A DNA stretch of 64,000 nt from Streptococcus mitis (GCF_009496285.1 NZ_WIJK01000001.1:1-64000); one strand, 5' to 3'. Counted from the first letter of the stretch, positions 7,298 to 15,935 are shown. The notes: generated by a model from the sequence alone, not told the origin. Program-made: numbers and translations.

Positions 7298-7963
7298 CTA
7301 CTCACTAAGGCTTGCTAGGGTATCCAAATATTGGTTATTTATCACCGCCATGATATAGGTATCCGGTTTTAATAAATCATTTGGTCCAAACTGTACATCT
7401 AAGGGAGCATTTTCGTAGTCACGAAAACCGAGGATATTGAGATTGTATCGTCCTCGAAGGTCTAGTTGACTTAGACTCTTACCTGACCACGATTGTGGAA
7501 TTTTCATCTCGACAATTGAGACATTCTTGTCCAACTGAAAGACATCTACACTGTTATTAAAGAGAATCGTCTGTGCCAACGAACGACCCATCTCAAACTC
7601 TGGTGAAATGACTGAGTCTGCACCGATTTTTTCAAGGACTTTTTTTGCTGTATGGCTTTTAACCTTAGCAATAACAGTCGGTACCCCTAGACTCTTGCAA
7701 TGCATGACTGCAAGAACACTAGACTCTAGATTTTCACCAGTTGCGACGACTACGGTATCGCAGGTATCAATTCCAGCTGATAGCAAGAGCTCTTCATCGG
7801 TGATATCTCCAACAACACCACGCACCAAGACTGGTTCAAATTGATTGATTCGTTCCTCATGGTTGTCAATAGCGATAATATTTATATCATGCTTGGCGAG
7901 AGCAGCCAGAACACTACTCCCAAAAATACCCAAGCCTAAAATTCCGATTGTCCGATCTGACAT
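7298..7963 (-). CDS. trkA: TrkA/KtrA-type potassium channel regulator (CabP-like)
   Basis: Cytoplasmic gating subunit of a Trk/Ktr potassium uptake system. The 221-residue protein has an N-terminal RCK Rossmann domain (GILGLGIFGSSVL, residues 7-19, with acidic AIDNHEE binding the nucleotide ribose) and a C-terminal RCK_C domain (about 140-221). The pneumococcal homologue CabP binds cyclic di-AMP, which stops it from supporting K+ uptake; binding here is inferred. The start follows AAGGATAAACT. It lies 13 bp after its membrane partner and is surely co-transcribed. Confidence 0.9.
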   Translation of the reverse strand: MSDRTIGILGLGIFGSSVLAALAKHDINIIAIDNHEERINQFEPVLVRGVVGDITDEELLLSAGIDTCDTVVVATGENLESSVLAVMHCKSLGVPTVIAKVKSHTAKKVLEKIGADSVISPEFEMGRSLAQTILFNNSVDVFQLDKNVSIVEMKIPQSWSGKSLSQLDLRGRYNLNILGFRDYENAPLDVQFGPNDLLKPDTYIMAVINNQYLDTLASLSE

Positions 7964-7976
7964 AGTTTATCCTTTC

Positions 7977-9356
7977 TTATCCTATGGTAATATCCGCTTT
8001 CATATAGTGGATCATATCTTTCTTATCTGGTCGATACTCAGCCAAACTAACTAATAGCGTCAGAGGTCCGATTCGCCCAATAAACATCAGTAGCATGATG
8101 ACACTAAGCGCTAGCTTACCTAACTCTGGTGTCAAATTAGCTGTTACTCCAACCGTGGCAAGCGCTGAAATAGTTTCAAACATAATGTAGATAAAGCGCT
8201 GATTTCCTTCTGCTGTTATTCCTAGTAAAATCAAGCCAACCAGAAAAGTCAATAAGAAAACAATAAACACACTGAATGATTTTTGGACTGTTCGAGGTTC
8301 AATCGTTCTCCGAGCTATATTTGCATGAGGTAACCCTAAAAGTTCACTGCGTGCGAATACCAACAAGACAAAGAAGGTTGTGATTTTTAGTCCCCCTGCT
8401 GTACCGCCAGGTGACCCACCCAGAAACATCTGCAAAATATAGATCATCAAGGTAACAGGTCTAGTCTGAGTAAAATCAATAGAAGCAAATCCTGCCGTCC
8501 GCATGCTGACAGTTTGGAAGAAACTAACCAGCAATTTATCTGGGAAGCTGAGATTGCCAATCGTTCCCGAATTGTTCCACTCTATCAAGAGGGTTGAAAC
8601 TGTTCCAGCAAATAAAATCCCCGCTGTTAAGAAGAGGACTAGCTTAGTATGGAAACGAAGACGACGCTTTTTCTTCTTTCCTAACTGGGTAGCTAGATCA
8701 AACCAGACCATGAAACCTAGGCCACCTGTAATAATCAATCCTGCAATCACTAAATTAATCAAAGGATCAGTTTGAAAAGCTACTAAACTTGTACTTCCAA
8801 AATTATCAAAACCAGCATTACAGAAAGCTGAAATAGCTACGAAAATGGAAGTAAAAATTCCCCGTCCCCAACCAAACTCGGGGACAAAACGAAAACTTAG
8901 CAGAAAGGCTCCGAAGCCTTCTACTAGAAAAGTCGTCACGAAGATGGAACGTAGAAAATCCCTCAGAGACTGGGTTTCTTCGAAGCTAAAGCTCTCCAAA
9001 ATCGTTTCTCGACCTCGAAGACTGAGTTTTTGCTTGCCCTGGATATAGAAAATTCCGATAAAAGTCATGAGACCCAAACCACCAATCTGAATCAAGAACA
9101 TACAGATCAGCTGCCCCCAGACATTGTAGGTCGAAGCGACAGGTAAGGTAAAAAGTCCTGTCACACAGACCATGGATACTGCTGTAAAGAGATGGTCGAA
9201 ATAGGTCGCTTGGGAGCTTGTTGCTTGCACAAATGGCAGACTCAAAAGGAGAGAGCCTGCGAAAATAACTAAAGCAAAACTTAAAAAAATTCGACGAGCA
9301 GGTGATAAACGCCCCAAGGTCATGTTTATTTTTTCCGAAAATGATTTGAATAACAT
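7977..9356 (-). CDS. trkH: TrkH/KtrB-type potassium transporter subunit
   Basis: Membrane K+ translocation subunit of about 459 residues. It has the four-fold pore-loop arrangement with selectivity glycines in VCVTGLF, FCNAGFD, MRTAGFA and ATVGVT, and many hydrophobic helices. Its partner is the downstream TrkA/CabP-like regulator. I chose ATG at 9356 (MLFKSF): an upstream in-frame ATG at 9374 lies upstream of a perfect extended -10 (TGG TACAAT, 9363-9368) and would probably not be transcribed. The chosen ATG falls at about the expected transcription start and has no Shine-Dalgarno site, so it may be leaderless. A downstream alternative is MTLGRLSP. Confidence 0.88.
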   Translation of the reverse strand: MLFKSFSEKINMTLGRLSPARRIFLSFALVIFAGSLLLSLPFVQATSSQATYFDHLFTAVSMVCVTGLFTLPVASTYNVWGQLICMFLIQIGGLGLMTFIGIFYIQGKQKLSLRGRETILESFSFEETQSLRDFLRSIFVTTFLVEGFGAFLLSFRFVPEFGWGRGIFTSIFVAISAFCNAGFDNFGSTSLVAFQTDPLINLVIAGLIITGGLGFMVWFDLATQLGKKKKRRLRFHTKLVLFLTAGILFAGTVSTLLIEWNNSGTIGNLSFPDKLLVSFFQTVSMRTAGFASIDFTQTRPVTLMIYILQMFLGGSPGGTAGGLKITTFFVLLVFARSELLGLPHANIARRTIEPRTVQKSFSVFIVFLLTFLVGLILLGITAEGNQRFIYIMFETISALATVGVTANLTPELGKLALSVIMLLMFIGRIGPLTLLVSLAEYRPDKKDMIHYMKADITIG

Positions 9357-9362
9357 AGCTAC

Positions 9363-9368
9363 ATTGTA
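9363..9368 (-). promoter_or_regulatory. trkH extended -10 promoter
   Basis: Minus-strand TACAAT preceded by TGG. A weak GTGACA (9388-9393) sits 19 bp upstream. The expected start of transcription coincides with the trkH ATG. Confidence 0.6.
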
Positions 9369-9389
9369 CCACAAAATCAGTTAAAGCTG

Positions 9390-10154
9390 TCACATATGAC
9401 TAACGATTTCAAGACAGAGTTCCAAGGCCTTGTCAAAAGCTTCCGAACCCCAATCGCGGCTATCATAATTTTCTAAATCGGCTAAAGAATCTGCGGTAAA
9501 GAGCAACTCTCCCCAGACAACCCCACGTAGCTGGGCTACTGCCGCAAGAGCGGAGCACTCCATCTCCACAACTGCACAGCCTTCTTCCTTGCGATAGGCA
9601 ACTTTTTCAGCTGTTTCTCGGTAAAAACCATCTGTCGACCAAGTCATAACCTCTTCATAAGGAATGCCTAGTTGTTCCAAGACTTGTTCGATAGCAGAAA
9701 TTGCTTGAACATGCACATCCATATAACGAGAAGGTGGTGCATAATGGTAACTAGTTCCTTCATCACGCAGGGCTCGTACTGGAACCAGAAAGGCATTTTC
9801 TTCTATATTCGTTAACACGCCACAAGTACCAGTAGAGATGATTTTCTCCACACCGTAACCAATCAACCAATCCATAAACTGGGCCGCAGGGGCAGAACCA
9901 ACAGGAGCCTGGGCCAGACAAACTTCCTCACCCTTGTAACTCATGACATAAACGGGGTAGGTCTTAGTGGCAGACACAAACTCCCCAACGCACTCCGCCC
10001 CTACTTCCTGAGCAAAGCGGTCAATCTCCTCCTCCAAAAATGCATAGATGCACTTCTTTGGCAACTGTAAATCTAATCCTTCGTGATTTGGCATGATGAC
10101 TGCCTGAGGATTATCATCAAACTCTAAAATAGGAATGGCATGTTTTTGAATCAT
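9390..10154 (-). CDS. nucleoside phosphorylase (Pnp/Udp family)
   Basis: Predicted nucleoside phosphorylase that splits a nucleoside into base and ribose-1-phosphate for salvage. The 254-residue protein has the family glycine loop STGTCGVL (about residues 107-114) and the nucleoside-binding VVEMECSALAAVA segment (about 195-207). The exact substrate (uridine, purine nucleoside or other) cannot be told from the sequence. It starts at ATG after an AGGAGGTG site. It lies upstream of trkH with 33 bp between, but trkH seems to have its own promoter. Confidence 0.85.
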   Translation of the reverse strand: MIQKHAIPILEFDDNPQAVIMPNHEGLDLQLPKKCIYAFLEEEIDRFAQEVGAECVGEFVSATKTYPVYVMSYKGEEVCLAQAPVGSAPAAQFMDWLIGYGVEKIISTGTCGVLTNIEENAFLVPVRALRDEGTSYHYAPPSRYMDVHVQAISAIEQVLEQLGIPYEEVMTWSTDGFYRETAEKVAYRKEEGCAVVEMECSALAAVAQLRGVVWGELLFTADSLADLENYDSRDWGSEAFDKALELCLEIVSHM

Positions 10155-10286
10155 AGGGCACCTCCTCTAAATTTTTACTATTGTATCAAAAACAGAAAGA
10201 AAGTCAAGGTCGAGTCGAAGTTCAATTCAGAAAAATTGAATTTAAATAGGAAACAACAATTAAATGCTTTTTTCGTCATAATAAAA

Positions 10287-10315
10287 TTGCTATAGCTTAG
10301 AAATTATCTTATAAT
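10287..10315 (+). promoter_or_regulatory. promoter of the DUF3290-DUF421 pair
   Basis: -35 TTGCTA (10287-10292), 17-bp spacer, -10 TATAAT (10310-10315), 31 bp before the ATG. Confidence 0.7.
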
Positions 10316-10346
10316 AGATTGAATTAAAAAAAAGTGAGGGAGTTTT

Positions 10347-10799
10347 ATGAAATTCTATTCCTATGACTATGTGCTCAGTCAGATTAGTCAACAGAATTGG
10401 GTCATGATTATTGTGTCGACGCTCTTAGTGATTGTGACTGGATTCTTTGCATTTAAGGCTTTTCAAGATAAGAGAGGGAGTAAGTTCCGTGAATTATCGC
10501 TCATTTCTATTTTGACGTTAATTGCTTTTGTATTGATTAGCATTACGAATCTTCAAAACAACCAATCCAATGATAATCAATTTCGTAGTTCCTTGCACTT
10601 CATCGAAATTGTATCAAAAGAGTTAGGTGTTGATAAGAAAAATGTTTATGTCAACACATCAGCAGTGACTGATGGGGCGATTATTAAAGTAGGTGACAAT
10701 TTTTATCGTGCCATTAGCGGGACTGACCAAGATAGCTATTTATTAGAAAAAATGGAACTCTATAAATCAGATGTTGAACTCGTGGAGGTTGAAAAATGA
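10347..10799 (+). CDS. DUF3290 family membrane protein
   Basis: Protein of 150 residues with two N-terminal transmembrane helices (about residues 18-37 and 48-66) and an external-type C-terminal domain (about 70-150). It resembles the DUF3290 family, whose function is not known to me. Its stop codon overlaps the start of the DUF421 gene by 4 bp (ATGA), so the two are translationally coupled and probably form one membrane complex. The start has a GAGGGAG ribosome site. Confidence 0.8.
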   Translation: MKFYSYDYVLSQISQQNWVMIIVSTLLVIVTGFFAFKAFQDKRGSKFRELSLISILTLIAFVLISITNLQNNQSNDNQFRSSLHFIEIVSKELGVDKKNVYVNTSAVTDGAIIKVGDNFYRAISGTDQDSYLLEKMELYKSDVELVEVEK

Positions 10800-11428
10800 T
10801 AAGCTTTTTTGCTACGATTGCAATTAAATTGGCTTTGGGGCTTCTTTCTCTTGTTTTTGTTATTAACGTAACAGGTAAAGGAAATCTAGCACCAAGTTCT
10901 GCAGTGGACCAAATCCAGAACTTTGTTCTCGGGGGTATTATCGGTGGGGTTATCTACAATAGTTCTATTACCATCATCCAATACATTGTTATCCTCATTA
11001 TTTGGACTATTCTCATTTTACTCCTTAAATGGTTGAATACCAATATTTCCTTTTTCAAACACTTAATTGACGGGAAACCTACTATTATCATTAAAAATGG
11101 TAAATTAGATCCAGAAGCCTGTCGCTCAAAAGGTCTTGCAGCCGCAGATGTAGCTCTTAAATTGCGCTCTCAAGGAATCTTCCAACTGAAGGATGTCAAG
11201 AGAGCTGTGATTGAGCAAAATGGACAGCTGATTGTCGTAAGAATGGGCGATGAAAATCCTAAGTATCCAATTATTACCGACGGTGTTGTCCAAGTTGAAA
11301 TCCTAGAAACCATTGGCAAATCCGAGGAGTGGCTAACTGAGAAATTGAAAGAAGAAGGTTTCGAAGAAGTCTCAAATATCTTTATCGCTGAATATGATAA
11401 AGGTCATTTGAATGTTGTAACCTATTAA
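10796..11428 (+). CDS. DUF421 (YetF-like) membrane protein
   Basis: Protein of 210 residues. Three N-terminal transmembrane helices (roughly 5-23, 42-60 and 62-80) are followed by the two-part cytoplasmic DUF421 domain containing GKPTIIIKNGKLD and the downstream LRSQGIFQLKDVKRAVIEQNGQL segment. Members occur widely in Firmicutes, often with stress genes; biochemical role unknown to me. It partners the overlapping DUF3290 gene and is followed by a terminator. Confidence 0.85.
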   Translation: MISFFATIAIKLALGLLSLVFVINVTGKGNLAPSSAVDQIQNFVLGGIIGGVIYNSSITIIQYIVILIIWTILILLLKWLNTNISFFKHLIDGKPTIIIKNGKLDPEACRSKGLAAADVALKLRSQGIFQLKDVKRAVIEQNGQLIVVRMGDENPKYPIITDGVVQVEILETIGKSEEWLTEKLKEEGFEEVSNIFIAEYDKGHLNVVTY

Positions 11429-11436
11429 AAAAATAA

Positions 11437-11462
11437 ACTGATGCTTTTCGTATCAGTTTTTT
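11437..11462 (+). terminator. terminator after the DUF421 gene
   Basis: Hairpin AACTGATGC-TTTT-CGTATCAGTT followed by a T run. Confidence 0.85.
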
Positions 11463-11545
11463 GCTTTTTTGCATAAAAGGGTATATACTTAAATTAATAT
11501 CTGATGTAATTTAGATAATACAAAAAATTAACGGAGGTATCCCCC

Positions 11546-11749
11546 ATGTCAATCGAAGAAAAATTCAACCAAGCTAAAGGTTCTGTCAAAGAAGGTTTTG
11601 GTAAACTAACTGGCGATACAAAAACTCAAGCAGAAGGAGCTGCAGAAAAGGTAGCTTCAAAAGCTAAAGAAGTTGCTGAAGATGCAAAAGAAGCTGTCGA
11701 AGGTGCAGTATCTGGCGTAAAAAACATCTTTAAAAAAGACGGAGAATAA
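11546..11749 (+). CDS. CsbD-like stress protein
   Basis: Protein of 67 residues, highly charged and Ala/Lys/Glu-rich, starting [24 protein letters not shown], which is the CsbD family signature, and followed by an amphipathic [20 protein letters not shown] helix. CsbD is a general-stress protein in Bacillus with unknown molecular function. It has a strong CGGAGG ribosome site and its own terminator, so it is probably a single-gene transcript. The downstream half resembles LEA-type helical repeats. Confidence 0.88.
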   Translation: MSIEEKFNQAKGSVKEGFGKLTGDTKTQAEGAAEKVASKAKEVAEDAKEAVEGAVSGVKNIFKKDGE

Positions 11750-11774
11750 TTCTTTCTCGTCCTAATAACATAAG

Positions 11775-11820
11775 AAACTCTTATTCCAAGCTGTTAATAT
11801 GCTAGGGATAAGAGTTTTTT
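11775..11820 (+). terminator. terminator after the CsbD-like gene
   Basis: Arms AAACTCTTATTCC (11775-11787) and GGGATAAGAGTTT (11805-11817), then Ts. Confidence 0.85.
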
Positions 11821-11911
11821 CTTTAAATTATTATGTTTTTTAATATTAGAAAATACTTCTTATGATGTGTTGCTCAACCTAAAGCAAAAAGAACTAATTC
11901 CTATACTCCTC

Positions 11912-12559
11912 CTATTTCCACAAACCACCTAAGATTTGTTTTTCCAATAAGCCTAAGTCCTCTTCACTAATTTCGACATTGTCACCAATGATATATAGTT
12001 GAGAGAAGTAAGCTAACAATGGACCTATACAGATGCGAACCATTTGAGGAATCGTTATCTCTGGATTTACACGTGGATCTGCTAGCAATTCCTTATGAAG
12101 CACTCGAAGTTTATCTTGAATAGCATTCCAGATAAAAATCTGTTCATTTTTTAGTTTTTTATTTGAAAAACTCTCTTGTAGAATGATTTTCATCAAGGCA
12201 CGATTTTTTTTGAGATAGCTCATACGATTATGGACGAGATAACGAACCCTCTCTTCTGTCGTTTCAAAAGCTAAGAGTTCCTCAAAAAAACTACCGAGAA
12301 TGCCTGGGACTACAGGATGTAAAATAGCCGTCAGTAAATCATCCTTCGTCTTAAAATACTTAAACAAAGTTGCCTGGCTTAGTCCAGCACGCTCAGCTAT
12401 GTGAAGAGTTGAGGTCCCATGGTAACTCCTGGTTGATATGAGATCCACTGCTGCCTGCATGATTTTTTTCTTTCCTTGAGGGTAATTCGCTTCTTCTAAG
12501 TAATCTTCAAACGATTCAAAAACAGTCTTATCCATCCAATCTTCACACCTTTTTAGCAT
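11912..12559 (-). CDS. TetR-family repressor of the adjacent ABC exporter
   Basis: Regulator of 215 residues. The N-terminal TetR helix-turn-helix (about residues 30-75, with LHIAERAGLSQATLFKYFKTKDDLL) is typical; the C-terminal ligand domain is not recognisable. It is the last gene of the operon, 15 bp after the permease. The two 16-bp dyads at 14390-14405 and 14429-14445 in the operon promoter are its probable operators, giving autoregulation. The start could also be the ATG of MDKTVF at 12535, since the ribosome site for the upstream ATG is weak. Confidence 0.88.
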   Translation of the reverse strand: MLKRCEDWMDKTVFESFEDYLEEANYPQGKKKIMQAAVDLISTRSYHGTSTLHIAERAGLSQATLFKYFKTKDDLLTAILHPVVPGILGSFFEELLAFETTEERVRYLVHNRMSYLKKNRALMKIILQESFSNKKLKNEQIFIWNAIQDKLRVLHKELLADPRVNPEITIPQMVRICIGPLLAYFSQLYIIGDNVEISEEDLGLLEKQILGGLWK

Positions 12560-12574
12560 TATTTATGTTGATTT

Positions 12575-13657
12575 CTAAACTTTACGATAACGACGCAATC
12601 CAACAATATTGAGAATTGTTAAAATGATCAAGAAAATCATTAAAACACCAAGATTTGACAAAATATCACCAAGATTGTGTCCGTAAAGAATAATCTGGCT
12701 TATTGCATCACCAGAATAGGTTAATGGCAAAAATTTCCCCACAGTTGGAGCCCATTCTCCCATGGATGACAATGGAATAATTCCTGAGAAAAAAAGTTGG
12801 GGCATAATCACGAGAGGAATAAATTGCATCATTTGGAATTCTGATTTTGCTAGAGTAGACAAGAGAATTCCAAAAGCTAGTGCTACAAGAGCCAGTACCA
12901 CATTAACTATTATAACATTTAAAATATTTCCTACAACTTCTACATCTAGTAGCCAAATTGCTGCTAAAACGACAACTGCCGTTTGAAAAATCGCAATAAT
13001 ACCGTAAGACAACATATAGCCATAGACGATTTCAGAACGTTTCACTGGGGTTGCTAACAAGCGATCCAAGGTTCCACTTGTTCGCTCTTTCAACAGTGCC
13101 ATACCAGAAATCAAAAAGACAAAGAAGAAGACCACAAAGCCAATTAAAATTGGAATCATACGTGCAAAGAATCCAGTATTTTTATCTCCATATTGGTAAG
13201 ATTCTTTGATTTCAGGCGCCTTTTCATCTAATTTCAATTGTGGAAGAGCTTGTTTGACACGAGATAATAACTGATCGGTGCCTTCATTGACGATACTTGT
13301 TCGTAACACTTGTCGTGTCATAGTTGTTTTAGAAGCATCCGTATTTGCGTAGTCGACCTGATACTCACCATCTTTATACGATATGACTGCATCTACTTTC
13401 TCGTCAGCTAGAGCTTTTTTAGCCTGATCTAAGTCTTGATAAGTCTCGACGTCCACATGATCGAGCTCATCCATTTTTGTTACCAAACCAGTTGGTAGAT
13501 CTTGTGTCGCTAACTTGACATTCACGGTTGTACTAGCTGAAAACATGAGGTTCATCAGCCACATAATAAATACCGGCGCTACAAACATCATAGCCAAGGT
13601 TCGTTTGTCACGAAGCAATTCTTTGATAACTTTTTTAGCAATAGCAATGGTTCTCAT
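12575..13657 (-). CDS. ABC-2 type exporter permease
   Basis: Membrane subunit of 360 residues. A transmembrane helix near residues 20-40 is followed by a large extracytoplasmic domain (about 45-165), then five helices and a short C-terminal tail (LRRYRKV). This is the ABC-2 / YhgE-DrrB-like fold used to export drugs or lipids. The start has GGAGAG 5 nt upstream and follows the ATPase stop by 1 bp. The substrate is unknown; TetR control suggests induction by a toxic compound. Confidence 0.88.
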   Translation of the reverse strand: MRTIAIAKKVIKELLRDKRTLAMMFVAPVFIMWLMNLMFSASTTVNVKLATQDLPTGLVTKMDELDHVDVETYQDLDQAKKALADEKVDAVISYKDGEYQVDYANTDASKTTMTRQVLRTSIVNEGTDQLLSRVKQALPQLKLDEKAPEIKESYQYGDKNTGFFARMIPILIGFVVFFFVFLISGMALLKERTSGTLDRLLATPVKRSEIVYGYMLSYGIIAIFQTAVVVLAAIWLLDVEVVGNILNVIIVNVVLALVALAFGILLSTLAKSEFQMMQFIPLVIMPQLFFSGIIPLSSMGEWAPTVGKFLPLTYSGDAISQIILYGHNLGDILSNLGVLMIFLIILTILNIVGLRRYRKV

Positions 13658-13658
13658 C

Positions 13659-14375
13659 TTACTCTCCTTCTGCTTTCAAAAAGACTTCTTCAATACTTGA
13701 AACTTGATAACTATCTTTTAAGTGTTGCGGTGTATCAAAAGCAATGATTTTTCCACCTAATAATAAGCCGACCTTATCCGTTAACTCTGCTTCATCCATA
13801 ACATGGGTAGTAACTAATATCCCTACCCCATTGTCTCTAAGCGCGAATAATTCTTTCCAGATTTTCTTTCGAAGAGAAGGGTCGATTCCAACTGTCGGTT
13901 CGTCCAAAATCAAGAGCTGAGGATTCCCCAGAAGCGCGACGGCTAAAGACAAGCGTCGCTTCATTCCTCCAGAATAACCGGATACCGTTTTATTCAAATG
14001 CTCTGTCAGATCCACAACTTGAGCCACATGGGCAATTTCAGCTGTCAGATCTCTTTTGGATAGCCCTTTTAGCTGACCAAAAAATTCTAGATTTTCTTGA
14101 CCTGACAAGGCCTCATAAAGAGCATCAGACTGAGCCATATAGCCAATATCACCTAAAATATGACGATTTGGCATAGTATGGTCCAAGACTAAAGCGATAC
14201 CGCTATCCGCCTTTTCCATTCCTAGCATGGTTTTAATCATAGTTGATTTACCAGCACCTGATGGACCGATTAGACCAATGATTTCTCCAGGCTTTAAATC
14301 AAAACCAACGTGATCTAAGACCATTTGACGACCAAAAGATTTTTCTAAATCTTTTAAATGTAACAATTTTTTCAT
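13659..14375 (-). CDS. ABC exporter ATP-binding protein
   Basis: Nucleotide-binding subunit of 238 residues. Walker A is GPSGAGKST, the signature YSGGMKRRLSLA, Walker B LLILDEPT and the switch His TTHVMDE. It pairs with the downstream ABC-2 permease. A GTG start at 14405 would be possible on frame alone but lies inside an operator dyad; ATG 14375 (MKKLLHLKDLEKSFG) with AGAGGA just upstream is preferred. Confidence 0.92.
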   Translation of the reverse strand: MKKLLHLKDLEKSFGRQMVLDHVGFDLKPGEIIGLIGPSGAGKSTMIKTMLGMEKADSGIALVLDHTMPNRHILGDIGYMAQSDALYEALSGQENLEFFGQLKGLSKRDLTAEIAHVAQVVDLTEHLNKTVSGYSGGMKRRLSLAVALLGNPQLLILDEPTVGIDPSLRKKIWKELFALRDNGVGILVTTHVMDEAELTDKVGLLLGGKIIAFDTPQHLKDSYQVSSIEEVFLKAEGE

Positions 14376-14389
14376 TTGAATCCTCTCAG

Positions 14390-14405
14390 GTGAGTGTTTA
14401 CTCAC
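14390..14405. promoter_or_regulatory. TetR operator 2
   Basis: Dyad GTGAGTGTTTACTCAC between the -10 and the ribosome site of the exporter operon, matching the dyad in the spacer. Confidence 0.75.
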
Positions 14406-14422
14406 TTTTTAATCATGAGACT

Positions 14423-14451
14423 ATTATAGTGAGTGAACGCTCACTTGTCAA
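14423..14451 (-). promoter_or_regulatory. exporter operon promoter with TetR operator 1 in the spacer
   Basis: Perfect minus-strand -35 TTGACA (14446-14451) and -10 TATAAT (14423-14428). The 17-bp spacer (14429-14445) is itself the dyad AGTGAGCGTTCACTCAC, so repressor binding would directly exclude RNA polymerase. Confidence 0.88.
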
Positions 14452-14470
14452 GTAGAAAGTAGAAAATTGA

Positions 14471-14510
14471 AAAAAAATCTCCCTTCTCTTTCGAGAAAGG
14501 AGATTTTTTT
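14471..14510 (-). terminator. terminator of the lipoprotein gene
   Basis: Hairpin AAATCTCC...GGAGATTT with runs of A and T on either side; it could work in both directions. The lipoprotein stop codon lies in its 5' A run. Confidence 0.85.
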
Positions 14511-15729
14511 ATGGTCGTCCACCAGGGCCTCCATTTCCTTGAGGTCCACCTCCACCAGGTATCGAATTGACAATCTCAGTCTGTTTTTCACCATTGAAAT
14601 AGATGTCTCCGCCTGTGTGAGTCGCTGTTCCATCAAAGTCAAAACCAGTTTGACCAGTCATTTTGATGGTTCCTCCCGTAACAGTAATGTTACCATTTGA
14701 GTCAATTGGATCCGTGTCCCCTTGACCAACTTCAACCGTCAAGTTCCCACCATTCATAGTGAAGAAAATTTCACTTTGTTGAGCATTTTTGTTGGCTGCA
14801 TTGACACCATCATCCGTTGAATAGATGGCGATATCTCCACCGTTGATAGTAATTGACTTACCTTCAAGCCCTTCTGTAGAATTCTTAACGGTATAGGTAC
14901 CACTATCAATAACCAAATCACCTGATGCGTGGATACCATCATCTCCAGCAGTAACAGTGATGGTATTGTCAGAGAGATACATGGTTCCTACAGATGTGTC
15001 CTCATCATTGTCGACCTTAACTCCGTCTTCCTTGGCATCGATAGTCATAGTTGTGCCGGTAATGTTGAGTTCATCATTAACATTAAAGGCATCCCCGACT
15101 GCTGTGATGTTGTAGCTTCCACCTGTGATGTGAAGTGTATCATTTGCCTTGATACCATTGTTTTTCTTACCATCTACATTGAGAGTTCCTTTACCGTTGA
15201 TGGTCAAGTCCACTTTAGAGAAGAGCGCTGCATCCGCTTTTTCGTCACTATTAGTTGCTGAATCTGATAGGCTATTAGTTGTGCCATCTGCTAGAGTTAG
15301 GTAAACATGACCGGCTGATGTTGCAGATATAGCAGCATTGGTATTGGTCATGGTCACACCCTTTAGAACAATATGTACATCATCAGTCTTTTCGGCTTCA
15401 ATCTTGATTTGAACTCCGTCGGATTGACCAGATATGACATAGGTTCCTGCCTTGGAGATTGTAACGGTAGATCCTGATACGGCAACTCCATCACCTGATA
15501 CCTTCGCTGTTGATTCTGACAAGGTTACAGTTGCTGCTGTCTTTTCATCATAAGAAGTATCATAGTCCTTGTCTGTAAAATAGCTAGTTTTCTTAGCTTC
15601 TGTAGTTGATGTCGTTTTCGTTGTCGCAGTATTGCTAGCTGTTGTATTTGAAGTTGACTGGGTACATGCTGTTACCAGTGCTAGAGTTGTTATACTTGTT
15701 AATAGGAATGTCCATTTTTTTGCTTTCAT
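14509..15729 (-). CDS. lipoprotein with Cthe_2159-like carbohydrate-binding domain
   Basis: Surface lipoprotein of 406 residues. The signal peptide has the lipobox LVTAC (Cys about 22), followed by a Thr/Ser-rich linker. A long beta-helix-like domain (about 70-385) then contains many short repeats of the form IxGGxxxIxxxDDGxxA. A Gly/Pro-rich tail (GGGGPQGNGGPGGRP) follows. This resembles the family named after Clostridium thermocellum Cthe_2159, a polysaccharide-binding fold. I chose ATG 15729 because GAGGAAA lies 5-9 nt upstream. The divergently transcribed VTC and DUF4956 genes form a recurring partnership with this family; the joint function is not established. Confidence 0.82.
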   Translation of the reverse strand: MKAKKWTFLLTSITTLALVTACTQSTSNTTASNTATTKTTSTTEAKKTSYFTDKDYDTSYDEKTAATVTLSESTAKVSGDGVAVSGSTVTISKAGTYVISGQSDGVQIKIEAEKTDDVHIVLKGVTMTNTNAAISATSAGHVYLTLADGTTNSLSDSATNSDEKADAALFSKVDLTINGKGTLNVDGKKNNGIKANDTLHITGGSYNITAVGDAFNVNDELNITGTTMTIDAKEDGVKVDNDEDTSVGTMYLSDNTITVTAGDDGIHASGDLVIDSGTYTVKNSTEGLEGKSITINGGDIAIYSTDDGVNAANKNAQQSEIFFTMNGGNLTVEVGQGDTDPIDSNGNITVTGGTIKMTGQTGFDFDGTATHTGGDIYFNGEKQTEIVNSIPGGGGPQGNGGPGGRP

Positions 15730-15792
15730 GCTCGTTTCCTCGTCTTTCATTTTACATGCTCTTAGTCTACGGGTCTTTCCTAAAAGAAGCCT

Positions 15793-15845
15793 AAACTTTT
15801 TCTGAAAGTTTTCTTAAGTTTAGTTTCAATTAAGTTAAATTTAAC
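15793..15845. promoter_or_regulatory. dyads in the divergent lipoprotein/VTC intergenic region
   Basis: Two dyads are visible: AAACTTT-N5-AAAGTTT (15793-15811) and the perfect palindrome GTTAAATTTAAC (15834-15845). TTAAGTT also occurs twice, 16 bp apart (15814 and 15830). A shared regulator is likely but unidentified. Confidence 0.45.
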
Positions 15846-15935
15846 AAAAGTTTTAGAAACCCCCTCTAGAATTGTAGACAAGCAAGTTCACCTTGTTTAA
15901 AAATAGTATAACTGAAAGAAAGAGGAGAAAGACTT

